A DNA stretch of 64,000 bases, from positions 6,076,001-6,140,000 of the forward strand of contig JAJFZO010000407.1 of assembly GCA_021397835.1 (NCBI GenBank). The letters are read 5' to 3'. This DNA is from Moringa oleifera (taxonomy: Eukaryota > Streptophyta > Magnoliopsida > Brassicales > Moringaceae). The notes beneath the pieces were generated by a model. The model was not told where the DNA came from. It was given only the letters and a program-made list of their open reading frames with translations, and searched no databases. Shown here one piece after another: positions 14,101-25,800 of this stretch. Both the position numbers and the translations under genes were made by a program. Numbering within the stretch: position 1 is the stretch's first letter; each line of letters begins with the position of its first letter.

Positions 14101-15965
14101 TGTGCAAAATTAAGTATGACAAATATGAAACAAAATTTTCCTTCCTCAGCTAATTACCTTTGGTAATCCTCCAATTCCAAGTGCTAAGTCAAGTTTTAAT
14201 GAGCCAGTCGATATTACTGGAGCACGCCGTGAGCTGAAGAACTTCTGCAAAGACATCATTGACTCTCTGCCAAAATCACTGGAAAGCTGTGATAGAGCCA
14301 GACGTAATGCATTGTCCTTTTCTATTGCTTTATTATCACTCTGCACTTCATCACATTCAAATTCTGAAACTTCAGCTGAGTATGGACATAGTAAATCAAT
14401 ATATTAGGCCAATTACTCAACTAAGACCAGCTCAAACACATACAACTGGGAAACTTCCACACAATTTAATTAAATTTGAACAAATCGCAAAACCAATGGC
14501 ACAATTCAATGCTCAACAATTACATAACAACATAACCGTTAAGAAGCACAGACTTGAACATGAATTGAAAAACAGAGGTATGTTTCTTTCTTTCTTATAA
14601 ATATCCTACAAATATGACATGTTATAGCAGAACTCTCTAGTTTAATCATAAAAGAAGGGGTGTCGGTACACACACTGTATCTGAGCAAGAAATTGATGAG
14701 GAGCTGCTGATTTACTGACAGAAGAAGGATGTTGTAAGTCCGCTCCAGTGCAAGATACTAAATCTCTTCTTCGATTCTAGGGATATGTCATAAGAGTCAA
14801 ATAACCGAAAAAAAAGGTAAATGTTTGTAATAATATTTATAATTGAAGAGGAAAGGGGAAAAAAGAAACATGCAGAAAATAAAGAAGAAAATACTTGTTG
14901 TCAAAAAAGCAAGAGCTAACAAATTGTTTTCATGCGAAGAAAATAATAATATGTATATCCCCAGTGCATTAGATGTCTCACAAAGCATCTAGCTTACAGA
15001 AATTAGTACAGCTAGCTCATGTCACTATACACAATGCTTAAATTGATGGCATTAAGTTTTCTAGCACTTGGATAGCTTATTGAATGGAAACATGCCAGAA
15101 AAGAAAACTATACCATCTAAATATTATAATCAAACATGGTAAAGACTCTGTCAGCATACGGTAGAAATAGCAACTTTCTGTTCTTCTTTGATTGACAGTA
15201 AAAATATATATAATTTTAGTTTCTAAAGATCCAATATTCTGGATGATTACAGAAAGGTTCTAGAACCACTGAAGCCCCAGATAAATGAGACCCATATCCT
15301 TGTAATTGAACATAATATCAAAAAGCAATTAGCTGTGTCAAGCCTGCTAAATAGCAATTCTCCAAAACAACTTCACTAGTCCCTCTATTGACTTTCAGAA
15401 AGAACACCTCGTTTCCAGACTCAATTTTGTGGCAGTATAAATACTCAGTCCCCAAGCTTCCTTACACAATAAATACAGTAATAAAATCTTAGACTCGGTG
15501 ATATTCTTAGCAAGCAACTTTCAATCATACATGGAGCCAAGGGCCTCACCCTTCCACTTAGCTACAAAAAAGGTATTTATATACTAAACCTACTACTCAC
15601 ACATGCATAATCATTGTAACCATACCACTTGGAAATCCTACAATGAAATGAATTGAAGTTTTGCAACCCCCACGACCAAAGTAACCAAAGGAATATAGAC
15701 AACTGCACCGGTTCAACAGCTAGTTCAACAACAAGTTAACAGCTTTTCTACAAATTACTAGCACAAGCTATGTAAAATAGACCAAACAGGAAGATTGTAA
15801 AACTAACAAACCTTCGAAAGATAAACCACCCATTAAACCATAAGAGTTTGGTATAAAAAGGGAGAGAAATATGGAAACTCAGACCTGAGGGAAAGAAGGA
15901 AAGAGAGAGAAGACTCGACATCTTCCAAATGAACTGAGACGAACAGACTGGAGCAAGAGAACCAT
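5156..15965 (-). CDS. RECA2: RecA homolog 2, mitochondrial-type (copy 1, complete)
   Basis: Organelle recombinase: ATP-dependent strand exchange for mitochondrial DNA repair. Eight exons (15885-15965, 14716-14776, 14158-14375, 13901-13988, 7244-7416, 6233-6379, 5997-6131, 5156-5449) keep phase throughout and give 398 residues. Exon 1 is an Arg/Ser-rich presequence starting [15 protein letters not shown]. The RecA core follows: P-loop GREASGKT (residues 128-135), [13 protein letters not shown], Walker B strand VDVIVVDS ending at residue 207, the FLNQV motif, and [14 protein letters not shown]. The C-terminal domain has [14 protein letters not shown] and ends without the long acidic tail of RECA3. 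The match to plant RECA2 is strong. Exon 2 is the least certain; I chose it because its phase and splice sites fit both neighbours. Intron 4 (6.5 kb) contains a LINE. The promoter is shared with a FAX1 relic. Confidence 0.88.
7828..12740 (-). mobile_element. Degraded L1-type LINE in RECA2 intron 4
   Basis: Non-LTR retrotransposon, same strand as RECA2, ending in a poly(A) tail seen as T12 at 7828-7839. In element order: an ORF1-like region (about 11.8-12.73 kb, broken); an endonuclease start at about 11.07 kb ([15 protein letters not shown]) followed by an apparent internal deletion; the linker (10.17-10.66 kb) with [19 protein letters not shown]; reverse transcriptase pieces (10.11-9.4 kb) including [41 protein letters not shown] and the catalytic segment FVDDL followed by a stop; then a zinc-knuckle-like C-terminus ending near 7.91 kb. 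Many frameshifts and stops make it dead. The 5' limit is approximate and no target-site duplication was found. Confidence 0.88.
12877..13058. repeat. Tandem duplication, period 90 bp
   Basis: Two adjacent units starting gggacctaatacttgtag (12877 and 12967), differing at a few positions. They lie in RECA2 intron 4 between the LINE and the next LINE fragment. Confidence 0.85.
13283..13540 (+). mobile_element. LINE 3'-end fragment at the left edge of duplication copy 1
   Basis: The plus strand carries the last coding stretch of an L1-type element (a degenerate form of the 'IFWxVWxERN' end) and its 3' tail. The tail contains tacacttgtacatgggagg and 'tagtgcta', also seen at 28.4, 30.7 and 35.6 kb. 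Similarity with copy 2 starts inside this fragment. Confidence 0.72.
13571..13591. repeat. (TA)n microsatellite in RECA2 intron 4
   Basis: A pure TA run downstream of the LINE 3' fragment. A shorter version occurs at the same place in copy 2 (near 30760). Confidence 0.85.
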
Positions 15966-16536
15966 CTTCCTCAAGGCTTTCCTTTTTCCAATTATTGAAT
16001 AGATTTAATGATTTAGATAGAAAAATTAAACTTTTGGGTTGCGACTAAGGAGCTGCGCCATAGCCATTCTCTGCCGCGAGACAAAGCACAGCTTACTCCA
16101 GAAAACCACGCGATGCTTTGGCCTTCTCTTTTGTTATTGGAGTGTGTTTGCAAAGAAGCCCTTGTTCTTTTTTTTTTGAATAATAGCTATTACGAGAATA
16201 TATAACAATATATGAAAATCAAAGGAAAGCAGGCTAGTTGAGACTCAAGAGGGTAGCTGCTATAAAAAAGAGAAAATCGAGGGGGCATATTTAAATAGAT
16301 TTTACGTCCAGACCGTACTACGCAGGGGGATGCGCACGAAGGAGCATCAAGAAACGGTGACATGAACGGCCTTGATTTCGAGTAAGCATTCGCTCGAGTC
16401 AAAAAGAAGACTCGTACTGAGGGAGAAGACGTCCTCATAAGAAAGAAGAACATCAATTCTGTCTGCTAGAAACATAGACGGTACAGCATCCCAATCTCTG
16501 AGTTTTTTGACTTCGAAATCATCTCAAGTTATCAAA
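15966..16536. promoter_or_regulatory. Divergent RECA2/FAX1 intergenic region, copy 1
   Basis: 571 bp separate the RECA2 start codon (minus) from the FAX1-relic start codon (plus), so the two genes share a head-to-head promoter region. The equivalent interval in copy 2 is 570 bp. I see no confident TATA box; the RECA2-proximal part contains the conserved ggttgcgactaaggagctgc. Confidence 0.6.
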
Positions 16537-17200
16537 ATGGCAGCTACAAAAATGTCTCAGATATTTTGTTTTTCTTCAATCAACCGCAAGTTTCTGCTAC
16601 AGAGACGATCCGTCTTATGCTCAACGAGTCGTCCCAAGGTAATAACAAAATCACAATCGAGAGCTCGAAGGGATTCTACTTTCTTCTTCAGTTTGGTTTA
16701 ACTTGGTGTAAAAATTTGTTCTTTTAAAATATCTGAAGTGTAAACGGCCTTAACTTGTTGGGGAGAGTTAATTGCTTCCCCCAATATTATCAACAAAGAC
16801 TTTTCCTTGATGTTGAATTGGTGACTTACAGAGCCAATGATGCTATTTTCGCTACTTTGCAATTGATTTGTGTTCTTTATGCACACACTGTGAAATTTCA
16901 GTCAAGTTTCAGGTGTTGTCATCGGACTCAATCGCCGGACATCATTAACAAGTATGCAGACTTGTGTTCTCTCATCCTGTCCCACCCTCTATATATCTAT
17001 ATTTGTGTCTATACGTATTCCTAGACAGCCTAGGCCAAGCAGCTATTATACGTATCATGGACTTATGCTTACAACTTCAATTGTTTGAGCTAGCAGAATG
17101 AGTTGTATTGGTTGTTTCATATCATCGGTTTTCCTGATCCTGTTGGATGAACTTGATGATATCAGCATTCCTCCAGTGCTTTATCTTTTTGCATGTAGCA
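16537..17200 (+). pseudogene. FAX1: FAX1 relic, exon 1 and intron remnants (copy 1)
   Basis: Exon 1 is preserved (16537-16638, 34 codons, MAATKMSQIFCFSSINRKF..., donor AAG|GTAATA), but every later exon of the copy 2 gene is absent. Intron 1 sequence continues with a roughly 0.5 kb deletion near 16740 and then ends near 17200, where it joins what is CKX upstream DNA in copy 2. The four-helix membrane domain is therefore gone. This is a remnant, although its promoter may still drive a short transcript. Confidence 0.82.
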
Positions 17201-18701
17201 TACAGCATACAGAATGAGTGGTATTGGTTGTTTCATATTTGTCAACGACTCCAATAATTGGGACAAGGAAGTTATCAAGACAAATAAAAAATGCCAAAAA
17301 GCTGAAGTAGTACCCAACAATGGAATGAAAATATTTTTGACTTTCTTCAATGTTATCCAAGCGTACAAGAGTTGCTGAATTCAAATCAGTGCTTATTAAG
17401 CTGTCCATGGCAAAAATAAATGGCCTGAGTAATTAATTTGTTGGGCACAAAGGGTGGATGTGGTGCACAAAAGATATATATAAAAAAATATAAAATGAGA
17501 TAATCATACAAGAGATGTCCCATTGCCGGGATCTAAGACTCCAAAGGCAATGCAGCTAGTTGATAGGTTTACCACCTCTTTCAGTGTCTCCCTTGTTCAA
17601 ACCGCCATCCTCATGTCCACTTCTCCTTTCTATTGCTTTCTTGCCTTTAATTCATTCCTTACTCTCTCACCCAAGTACCTAAGGCCCCTACATCTCCATT
17701 GCTAATCAAAAACCACAAATCAAGCAAGACCCACAGCCACAAATGCTCTTAAGAGCCACAGGCATATAACTAAGCCTGGTTTCCACCCCACTGTCACAAG
17801 CTCAAAACAGCCTCTGAACGAACAAAATGGGTTGAAAATTTCCATATATATAGGTCACTACTAACGAAAGTTTCACTATATTTTTGTTAATGAGGTTAGA
17901 ATTTTGACATGAATAGCGAAGACTACTTAGTCCATTACTAATCTCTAATCAACTTACTTGCCAGGAAAAAGAAAGATATAAAGCAGAGAGGTTGGGTATT
18001 TGTGCAGTAGACCATCACCTCATGATAGAAACATAGGTTACATATGTGTCATTAATGCTAGGCAGAAGGTGTTGCTGAGTCTGCCCCAAGCACAACCTCA
18101 TGAAGTTCATGTGCCCAAGGATCCACGAATGACTGCCTTCACAATTAGCTTTCACAGCATGACACCAAGAAGGGGCCGGCCCCGAGCTAGCTCAAACATC
18201 CTACTTTCTGTATGACCTAATAACAACAACGCATACAGAGAAATTGAATTAAGTACAAGAGAAAGGAGACATGATATAATCAGTATCCATGAAAGCAAGT
18301 TAATGCTCCGAATGGTGCTTTTGTGACAGGTAATTTCCTACATGTAGTGGTAACATCAGAGGCTATGGGGTTGTAAGTGTACGTTGGGTAAAGTACCAAA
18401 AAATATGTGAAATCTACACTTCTATATGTTGTGCCTTTCATCTCATCAACTTTGGAGACCAAAAAAGACGAGCCGAAAAGGGCATCTTCAACTGACTATA
18501 TATAATGGACTCTCCCTACTAAAATATGTGATGTCTGTCAGTACCACCCAATAGCTAACCTAGCTTCGCCATTAAATTCTCTTCTCAGCCTTTCATTTGC
18601 TAGGTCTCTCTTCTACGCCTCTGTTTCTGTCTAACCCTCACGAAGAAGAATCAGAATCTCTCCCACTCTTTCCTTTTCTCTCGCTCTTTGTTCTCTAACT
18701 A
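17201..18701. other. CKX 5' flank, copy 1; no gene seen
   Basis: Collinear with 44077-45629. A TATA-like ctatatataatgg lies near 18496, about 200 bp before the CKX start codon, followed by a pyrimidine-rich leader. Short open frames occur on both strands but none resembles a known protein. Confidence 0.6.
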
Positions 18702-20791
18702 ATGGAGTACTGCTTACCACCTTTCGTGTATCTGAAAGCAAGTAACGTGGTATTCCTTAGGTTTCTGTTGATTCTGGTCTTGAGCTCTACAGCTAATAGG
18801 ACCAACCTCTGTTCTACCCACTCTTTTGCTTGCTTGACAGCTTTACCTCATTCAGATTCCTCCATTAATATCCGTTCGTCATTAGAGGCGCCGGCTCTGG
18901 ATGGTTATTTTGGCTTTGAGAACATCCACCATGCAGCTAAAGACTTCGGCAGCAGATACTATTTCCTCCCTTTTGCCGTCCTATACCCAAAATCAGTTTC
19001 TGATTTTTCATCCACAGTGAAGCATGTCTTGGACATGGGTTCCTCATCAAAGTTAACAGTTGCTGCCAGAGGCCATGGCCACTCACTTCAAGGTCAAGCT
19101 CAAGCTCATGGGGGTGTAGTCATCAGCATGGAATCACTTCAAGGCCTTGACATGAAGGTTCACACTGGAGAGCTGCCTGATGTGGATGTTTCAGATGGTG
19201 AGCTATGGATTAATGTTCTGCACGAGACTCTTAAACATGGGCTTGCACCAAAGTCCTGGACGGACTATCTTTTTCCGACTGTTGGAGGCACTTTATCGAA
19301 TGCTGGAATTAGTGGTCAGACATTACAGCATGGACCCCAGATCAGCAACGTTTATCAGCTAGAGGTTGTCACTGGTAGGTAAACCAAAATTATTTACTTA
19401 TATACTCTTACAGATGATCTTTTAGGACAACATGTTGGCTCAAAGTCACAGCATATCTTTACAAGATGGAACCGATATCAACTCAACCAAAAGCTAGGTT
19501 ATTATGATGAGCTGACTGATCTGATTTCAGCTGAGATGACAAGTGCACCTCTGCTTACCAAGATCTGGTCATGAATAGTGAACTAAACTGAGTAACACAA
19601 CTGAATAAATTGCAGCCTTCAGTCAGGCGAAATGAAGCATTCATTACTGTATCTAATCTGATATTTCATCAACAGGGAAAGGAGACGTGGTTACCTGTTC
19701 AGAGAAACAGAATGCTGATCTCTTCTATGGAGTCCTTTGGGGGACTTGGCCGGTTTGGCATCATCACCCGAGCTAGAATATCTCTTGAACCAGCACCAGA
19801 AATGGTAAGATCTGGTAAAACTTTGGTATCATCGTAAGTACTTTTTCTTAGCATACAATCTATCATTTGTGATAGGTGAAGTGGATCTGAGTGCTTTACT
19901 CAGAGTTCTCCCAATGTTCCAAGGACCAGGAGCATTTGATATCATCAGAGAATTTAGTAGATTACGTTGAAGGATTTGTAATCATAAACCAAACTGATCT
20001 CCTCAATAACTGGAGAGCTTCCTTCAACCCGAAACATCCAATCCTGGCTAGCCGATTCAGCTCGGTGGGAAAAACTCCTTACTGTCTGGAAATGGCAACA
20101 TATTTCGAACCGGATGAGACTGAGATTATGAACCAGGTAAGAGCTGTCATGTAACATAGCAAACCATCTGAAACTCCAAATGGGTACTTCTTTTTTACTT
20201 CTTACTGCTGATCACCATACATTGCGATGCAGAAAACTGAGAGCTTATTGTCAGAACTGAGTTATATTCCATCCACACTGCTCTTATCAGAAGTTTCTTA
20301 TCTGGAATTTCTGTATGGGTTCATGAATCTGAGATAAAGCTTCGAGCAAAGAGATTATGGGAGGTTCCACATCCATGGCTGAATCTTCTTGTTCCCAGAC
20401 GCAAAATCTTGAACTTTGCTGACAAGGTGTTTGGCCAAATCCTTACAAACAACAGCAACGGTCCTATCCTCATCTATCCGGTCAACAAATCGATGTACTT
20501 GATCAGTATATCTTCTTCAGCTGAAATTCTCCGAGATTGCCTGTTCTGAGTATTACTTATTATCCTTTGTGTTGCAGGTAGGACAACAGAACATCTTAGG
20601 TCACCCCAGATGAAGATGTGTTCTACTTAGTGGCATTCCTGTCCTCTGCAATGCCATCTTCAACAGGAAGAGATGGCTTAGGAATCATTATTTCCCAGAA
20701 TCAGTGAATTCTTAATTTCTGTGCCCCAGCAAAGCTTGGTGTTAAGCAATACTTGCCTCACCATAATACTCAAGAAGAGTGGAAAGCTCAC
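18702..20791 (+). pseudogene. CKX: Cytokinin oxidase/dehydrogenase pseudogene (copy 1)
   Basis: Homolog of the intact gene at 45630. Exon 1 (18702-19374) is open and includes the FAD-attachment motif GHGHSLQGQ. Exon 2 (19676-19804) has one extra T at 19736-19738, shifting the frame. Exon 3 (19876-20136) has TGA at 19888-19890 where copy 2 has CGA. Exon 4 (from 20233) carries an indel near 20310 that leads to a stop. Exon 5 opens with a TAG in place of the Trp codon and has a second stop. The 3' end is cut off at about 20792, losing the last third of exon 5 including the LAPGQ-x-IF segment. Only an exon 1 product of about 224 residues could be made. Promoter and exon 1 resemble the intact copy closely, so decay is probably recent. 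Confidence 0.93.
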
Positions 20792-22822
20792 TTTTTGTCT
20801 GCCAACAATTATATAAGCAAAAGAGTTTCACTCTTGTCACTCATGCATTAGCTTTAATTTTAATTGTAAAAGGTTAAAACACATAAGATAGCTTTTTCTG
20901 AACATTGATTACCTGTATAAACCCACCCACAATATATGTAAGAACATGGACGTGGCTCAGAATCCATTGCATGAATAGATTACAACTTACCTAATTACAA
21001 GACAATATGGCTACTTGATGACAAAGTCTTTGCTTGTGGGGGTTATATGAGAGTCTGAGATCCAATCCCCACAAGAAACAGGGAAGAAGTGATCACAACA
21101 GAGAAAAATAAGCCCATCTTGGCCAGTTAAGTAAAGGCTACTTGGATCATATCTGATTTTGTTGGGAAATATATCTGTCATTAATGTATCAGTTGGCGTA
21201 AAGTTGGTCTTTCTTTTTATTTGTGGATGAGGTTAAGAACTAGAAACTCAACATCCTACTCCTCCAAAGTGCCATGTGTAACAGTGGGCGAAGACTTCCT
21301 TGGCACGTTGGTTCTTATATTCTAAATGTTGGTCTCCTGCAAGTGAGCATGGTCAGTGTTGCTTCATCACAGTAATAATACAGGGCAAAGGAAATAAATA
21401 TATGCTTTATGATCACCAGATTAAACTAGAGAATCAAAGACAAGAAGATTAGCTGAGAATTTTCAAGCCCTCAGGGAAGAAAAATATCTGATGATATCCA
21501 CTTTAATTTTTAATAGAAGAGCTAAATGAATATGGATCATACTCTAAATAATTTTCTCAAAGTGAACTTTAATGTAGGGTGTAAAAGTCTAAAATTCTAT
21601 GAGGTAGTTCCAGATTTGTACCTATGTACTGTTTTCAAGTTTATGAGGAAAAACATGGCCGAGGAATGGTTTCAGGTTTGTCTTGGTACTATAACAATTC
21701 TGTTCTTGGCTACAACTAGCATTTCTGGCTTGCAAACTAAGTTCGATTTGAGGGCTTTTCATGATATTGATGGAGAGAAAAGTGTAGTTCATCATTATTT
21801 CTAGTTGAGTTAAATATAGCAGATAGCAGACTGTTGGTCCAGCACTGATACTCTCTCCACTAAGAGGAAGGCAACAAAGCCTCATCTCCCTGGCCATTTC
21901 ACATTTGCTCAAGCAAACAAAAAGAAAAAAAAGTAGGAAGTGGTAGATAAGATATGTGGAGAGCTTTTCACAACTTAATGGACCACAGAATCTGGCTACA
22001 AAGTGGCACCACTGGAATTGTTAGGTTCTGAGTTACTGTCTTACTTAAATTGAGAAAAGAGCATGTGCACACTCCTCGTCTGGTGGGCTCTGTAAACCAT
22101 AAGTATTTTATTTTTTCTATGCTTATGAATAGAGAATAAACACAGAAGTATAGGTGCAGTAAATTGGTTCAATTTTCTCCACTGTCTGCATTTGTGTACT
22201 TTTCCATGTCTGGACTTCATCCTGGCTAGATGACTACTAAGTTTACTGAAAGTTAACGGATTGGAATTTAAACATGCAGGGGATTGCTGCTTAGCAGTTC
22301 AAAGCAGAGACTTGGATCACTTGAATTCCACTGAATGGAATGATGGCAAAACATTTGTGTCCTGTAAGAAGAGTGAGATCAAGAGTGCATTTCATGTTAA
22401 TTATGTCTGGGGCATATTTTGGGAGCAACTGAATGTCCTCTCACATTGTTTGTGTATGTCCCATTGATGTGCAAGGAATATGAAACAACTGTGTAAACAA
22501 AATTATCCATGTCTCAATTTCTTTACGAGATCAAAAGGGGAACTGATGCCTCAAAATACATAACTGCAACTAAAGTAAAAGCTGATACAATCAGATCCTG
22601 ATTGTGTGACACCCTAAATAATGACGAGAGAAGTATGGTTTGTGTAATTCATCATTCGGTAATGTCACACATGACATGCATTCCATCAATGCTAAAAGGA
22701 GGACATGCACCTAAAATCTTAATCCTCCATCAGACAGAAGGCAGCATGTATTTAACACCATAGTTTTGATGGAAGATAACCGATATATGCAGGTCTTGGA
22801 CAACCGACAGCTTTTGAAACCA
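20792..22822. other. Intergenic region CKX-RRP36, copy 1; no gene seen
   Basis: Collinear with 51109-53390. Small open frames on both strands (for example 22261-22467) differ from their copy 2 counterparts mostly by amino-acid-changing substitutions, as expected for non-coding DNA. Confidence 0.6.
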
Positions 22823-25800
22823 TTAGTTTTGTTGGTCATTGTTGCTGGGCCTGCGATATGGCATGTATCTGTGATCCTTTGAAGCATTCTTCTTTCTTCT
22901 GTTCTCCATGAAGGATTCGAGCTTGCCAGATGCCTGCCCATATCATCAAATTTATTAATTACCTTAAAGCATTTGGTTACTGAAAACGTAATCATGCATA
23001 ATAATTCCATGTCAAATAAGTACCTTAAGATTGTTATATTTCTCAATAAGCCTTTGCTTCCGGATTTCCGCTGCAAGAAAGAGAACCAAGTTAGCATTTT
23101 TACAATTATTGGATGTTTGTGTCCTTTGCTTTTAGGTCAGACCAGAACTGCTACCATTACAAAGATAAGAAAGAAACATAAAGATGAATTGATTAATCTC
23201 ATAACCAAGTAAAAGACAGGGATGGCATGAAGTAACTACTATTCACTGCTTCTGATGATGGTTCGGCGTGGTCTAATCATATCATAACAACATGACCAAC
23301 AGATATGAGAAGCCCCCAACCATTATCTTCGACACCAAGTACAGTTCATCCTTACTCTTTATGCTTACAACAATAAACATCTCAACCACCACCTTCATCA
23401 ATGCCAAGACTACTGATGTCCCTCATACCATTTTCAATTACTAGCCACCCAAAAAAGTCCAAAACCACCATTATCACAACCATCTAGACCATCCATCCAT
23501 GTTTTGATCCTTGATATATTCATACCCATTGTTTAGCATCTCATTCAGTGAACATGTCTTTTCACTTCAAGCACAGCAATTGAAAAGTATCTTTTGCATA
23601 TACAGCCTCTTCATCAATTCATAAATGATTAAATCTTGAATCATCAATTATGTAGCTCTGGGATCCCGTAATTTCAGAATACAATGCTTCCTTAAGGTCA
23701 GTAACTCCTAATGCAACAAAGCTGAGACCAATACTCAAATCATAAATCTTAATGGAGATTTTGCAATAAAAAAGCACAGATATATAGTACCAGAATGAGA
23801 AAGAGAGGGAGGGGTTAATAACATTACATTTTTTAAGATAATAGGGTCGTTTCCCATGCTTCGTTGCTTTCCGTTCTTTCTTCTTGTGTTCCGCTAGTAT
23901 TGCTGCATCAGTATGCCTTTTGGATTCAAACTTTAACTGCTTGTCCTGACAAACGGAAGCAAAAGGAAGAAACAGATAATTTAGTTGCAATGAAGGCAAA
24001 CTAGCATTTAGGAGGAGCTACACAACATGGTAAGACAAAGACCAAATTGAAAGTTTCAATTTCTTCACAAAGAGAAAAGCACTTACAATCCATGTTATGC
24101 GGTGCTTCAAACCATCAATGTCTTTGCGGTCATTGGTTTTCTTTAATTGCTTGATCAACTCCTGTTTTATCCACAAAATAAATTTTGAGAGAAAACAAAT
24201 AGAAAAGCAGAAATTGAACATGAAATTCCATATTTAAGGATTTCAAGAACATTGCCTGTCTTTCAGCAGGAAGATTGTTCTCATAAAGAAAGTCATATCT
24301 CTTCCTAAACCTACATGAGCCAAAAATAAATATCATTTATTTATCATTCACACAATGACAATGTTCCCAAGAAAACTAATAAAGGCTTCGGCACAATTAT
24401 CTATTGTTTATTAGTTCCTAAACAAATTCCTATGCAAAACCAAAGTCAACAATAAAGATCATCTTTTTTCTTGGACCAAAAACAAAGTTAACTTTATATT
24501 AGCAATGAGGCACTAAGGGGCATCGCCCATGTACAAAAAGTGAGTTAGATCTTATCTAGAAGTGTGGACATCTATGAACTCTACATGGTCCTCCTCATTT
24601 AGAAAAGAATACCCCATTATCCATAATTTAAGTATATGAATCCATTTATTTTTCTCTTTTTTTTTTTTTTTTAAGAAGCAAAGAGAGTATATTACATACT
24701 GAGCACCAAGGGGGTGCAGCTCTTTATATTTGTGGTTAGCCCAAGAAGTTAGCAATACTATGATATCAACTAGTTCCTCCTCATTTACAAAGTAATTCTC
24801 AATATTCCAGAAATTCAAAATACTAATCCAAAACTCCCTAGATACATCGTTGGTGTTTCAATATTATCAAAGGCCCTCCTATTTCTCTCACGCCAAACAA
24901 TCCGGAAAACTAACTGCAGAATCATCTTCACCAGCCTTCTCTTTTCCTTCCCAAAACCAGTCCCTGTCCATGCCATTAATTCCATGCCAACTGTCCCTGC
25001 TGTTGTCCATTATAGGCCCAATTAATTCAGAACTGAATTCCAGACCTGGACTGTCCACCTACACCCCCGCATCAGGTGTTGTATTTTTCCTTCCTGCTCT
25101 TTGCACATGTAGCATCTATTCACCAATATCTTTTTCCCGTTTCCTTAGATTATCTATAGTCAAAATTCCCCCTTTTAGTGCCTCCCAAGTAAAGAAAGCA
25201 ACCTTGGGAAGGACTTTAACTTTCCACACCTGCTTCCAAGGAAATAGAAGCTCTTCATGACCCCGGCACAACCCACTGAAATAAGATTTAACCAAAAATT
25301 CACCTCTTGCTGCACTGTCGCGAGTCCAAACCACTGTGTCTTCCCAATTGTTTCCTGTACCACAGCCCTAAATCGCAGCATAAAACCCCTCAATCTGCCC
25401 TATCTCTCAATCTTGGGTATTTCTCCTTAGCAGCACAAACCAGGAACTTTGCTCCCTGTATTCATTCACCCAGGACCCCTTGTTACATGCCATAGCAATG
25501 AAAAGAGGAAAAGAGTCCCTTAATTATGTATCCCCTCACCACCCATCATGCCAAAATCGGATCCTATCACTTCTTTCAAGCCTGAACTTAAACCAGTTAT
25601 TGGACTACTACCACCCCTTCCTAATTGCCTTCCATACACCTACTACCCCTCAGAGTCATCCATCCTCCTTCCATCTCCCCATATTTGACTCACACTACTT
25701 CTCTCCCAAGTCATTCTTTCTCCATCATGAACCTCTATAGCCACTTGCCTAACAAGGCCTTATTGAAGAGTGTTAGATTTTTAATCCCCAATCCACCTTT

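Noticed and set aside
16755..17024. Open frame shared with 34397-34732 (GRVNCFPQYYQQRL)
   Set aside because: It lies within FAX1 intron 1. Conservation between recent duplicates is expected without coding function, and the flanking FAX1 exons join in phase without it. An alternative exon cannot be fully excluded.
17181..17408. Open frame shared with 43961-44245 (MDSLIST, hydrophobic)
   Set aside because: The two versions differ by a frame change halfway and end differently; upstream DNA of CKX, no homolog recognised.
22261..22467. 68-codon open frame conserved at 52825-53031
   Set aside because: About a dozen amino-acid changes in 68 codons between otherwise 90-95% identical copies, mostly non-synonymous, which looks neutral.
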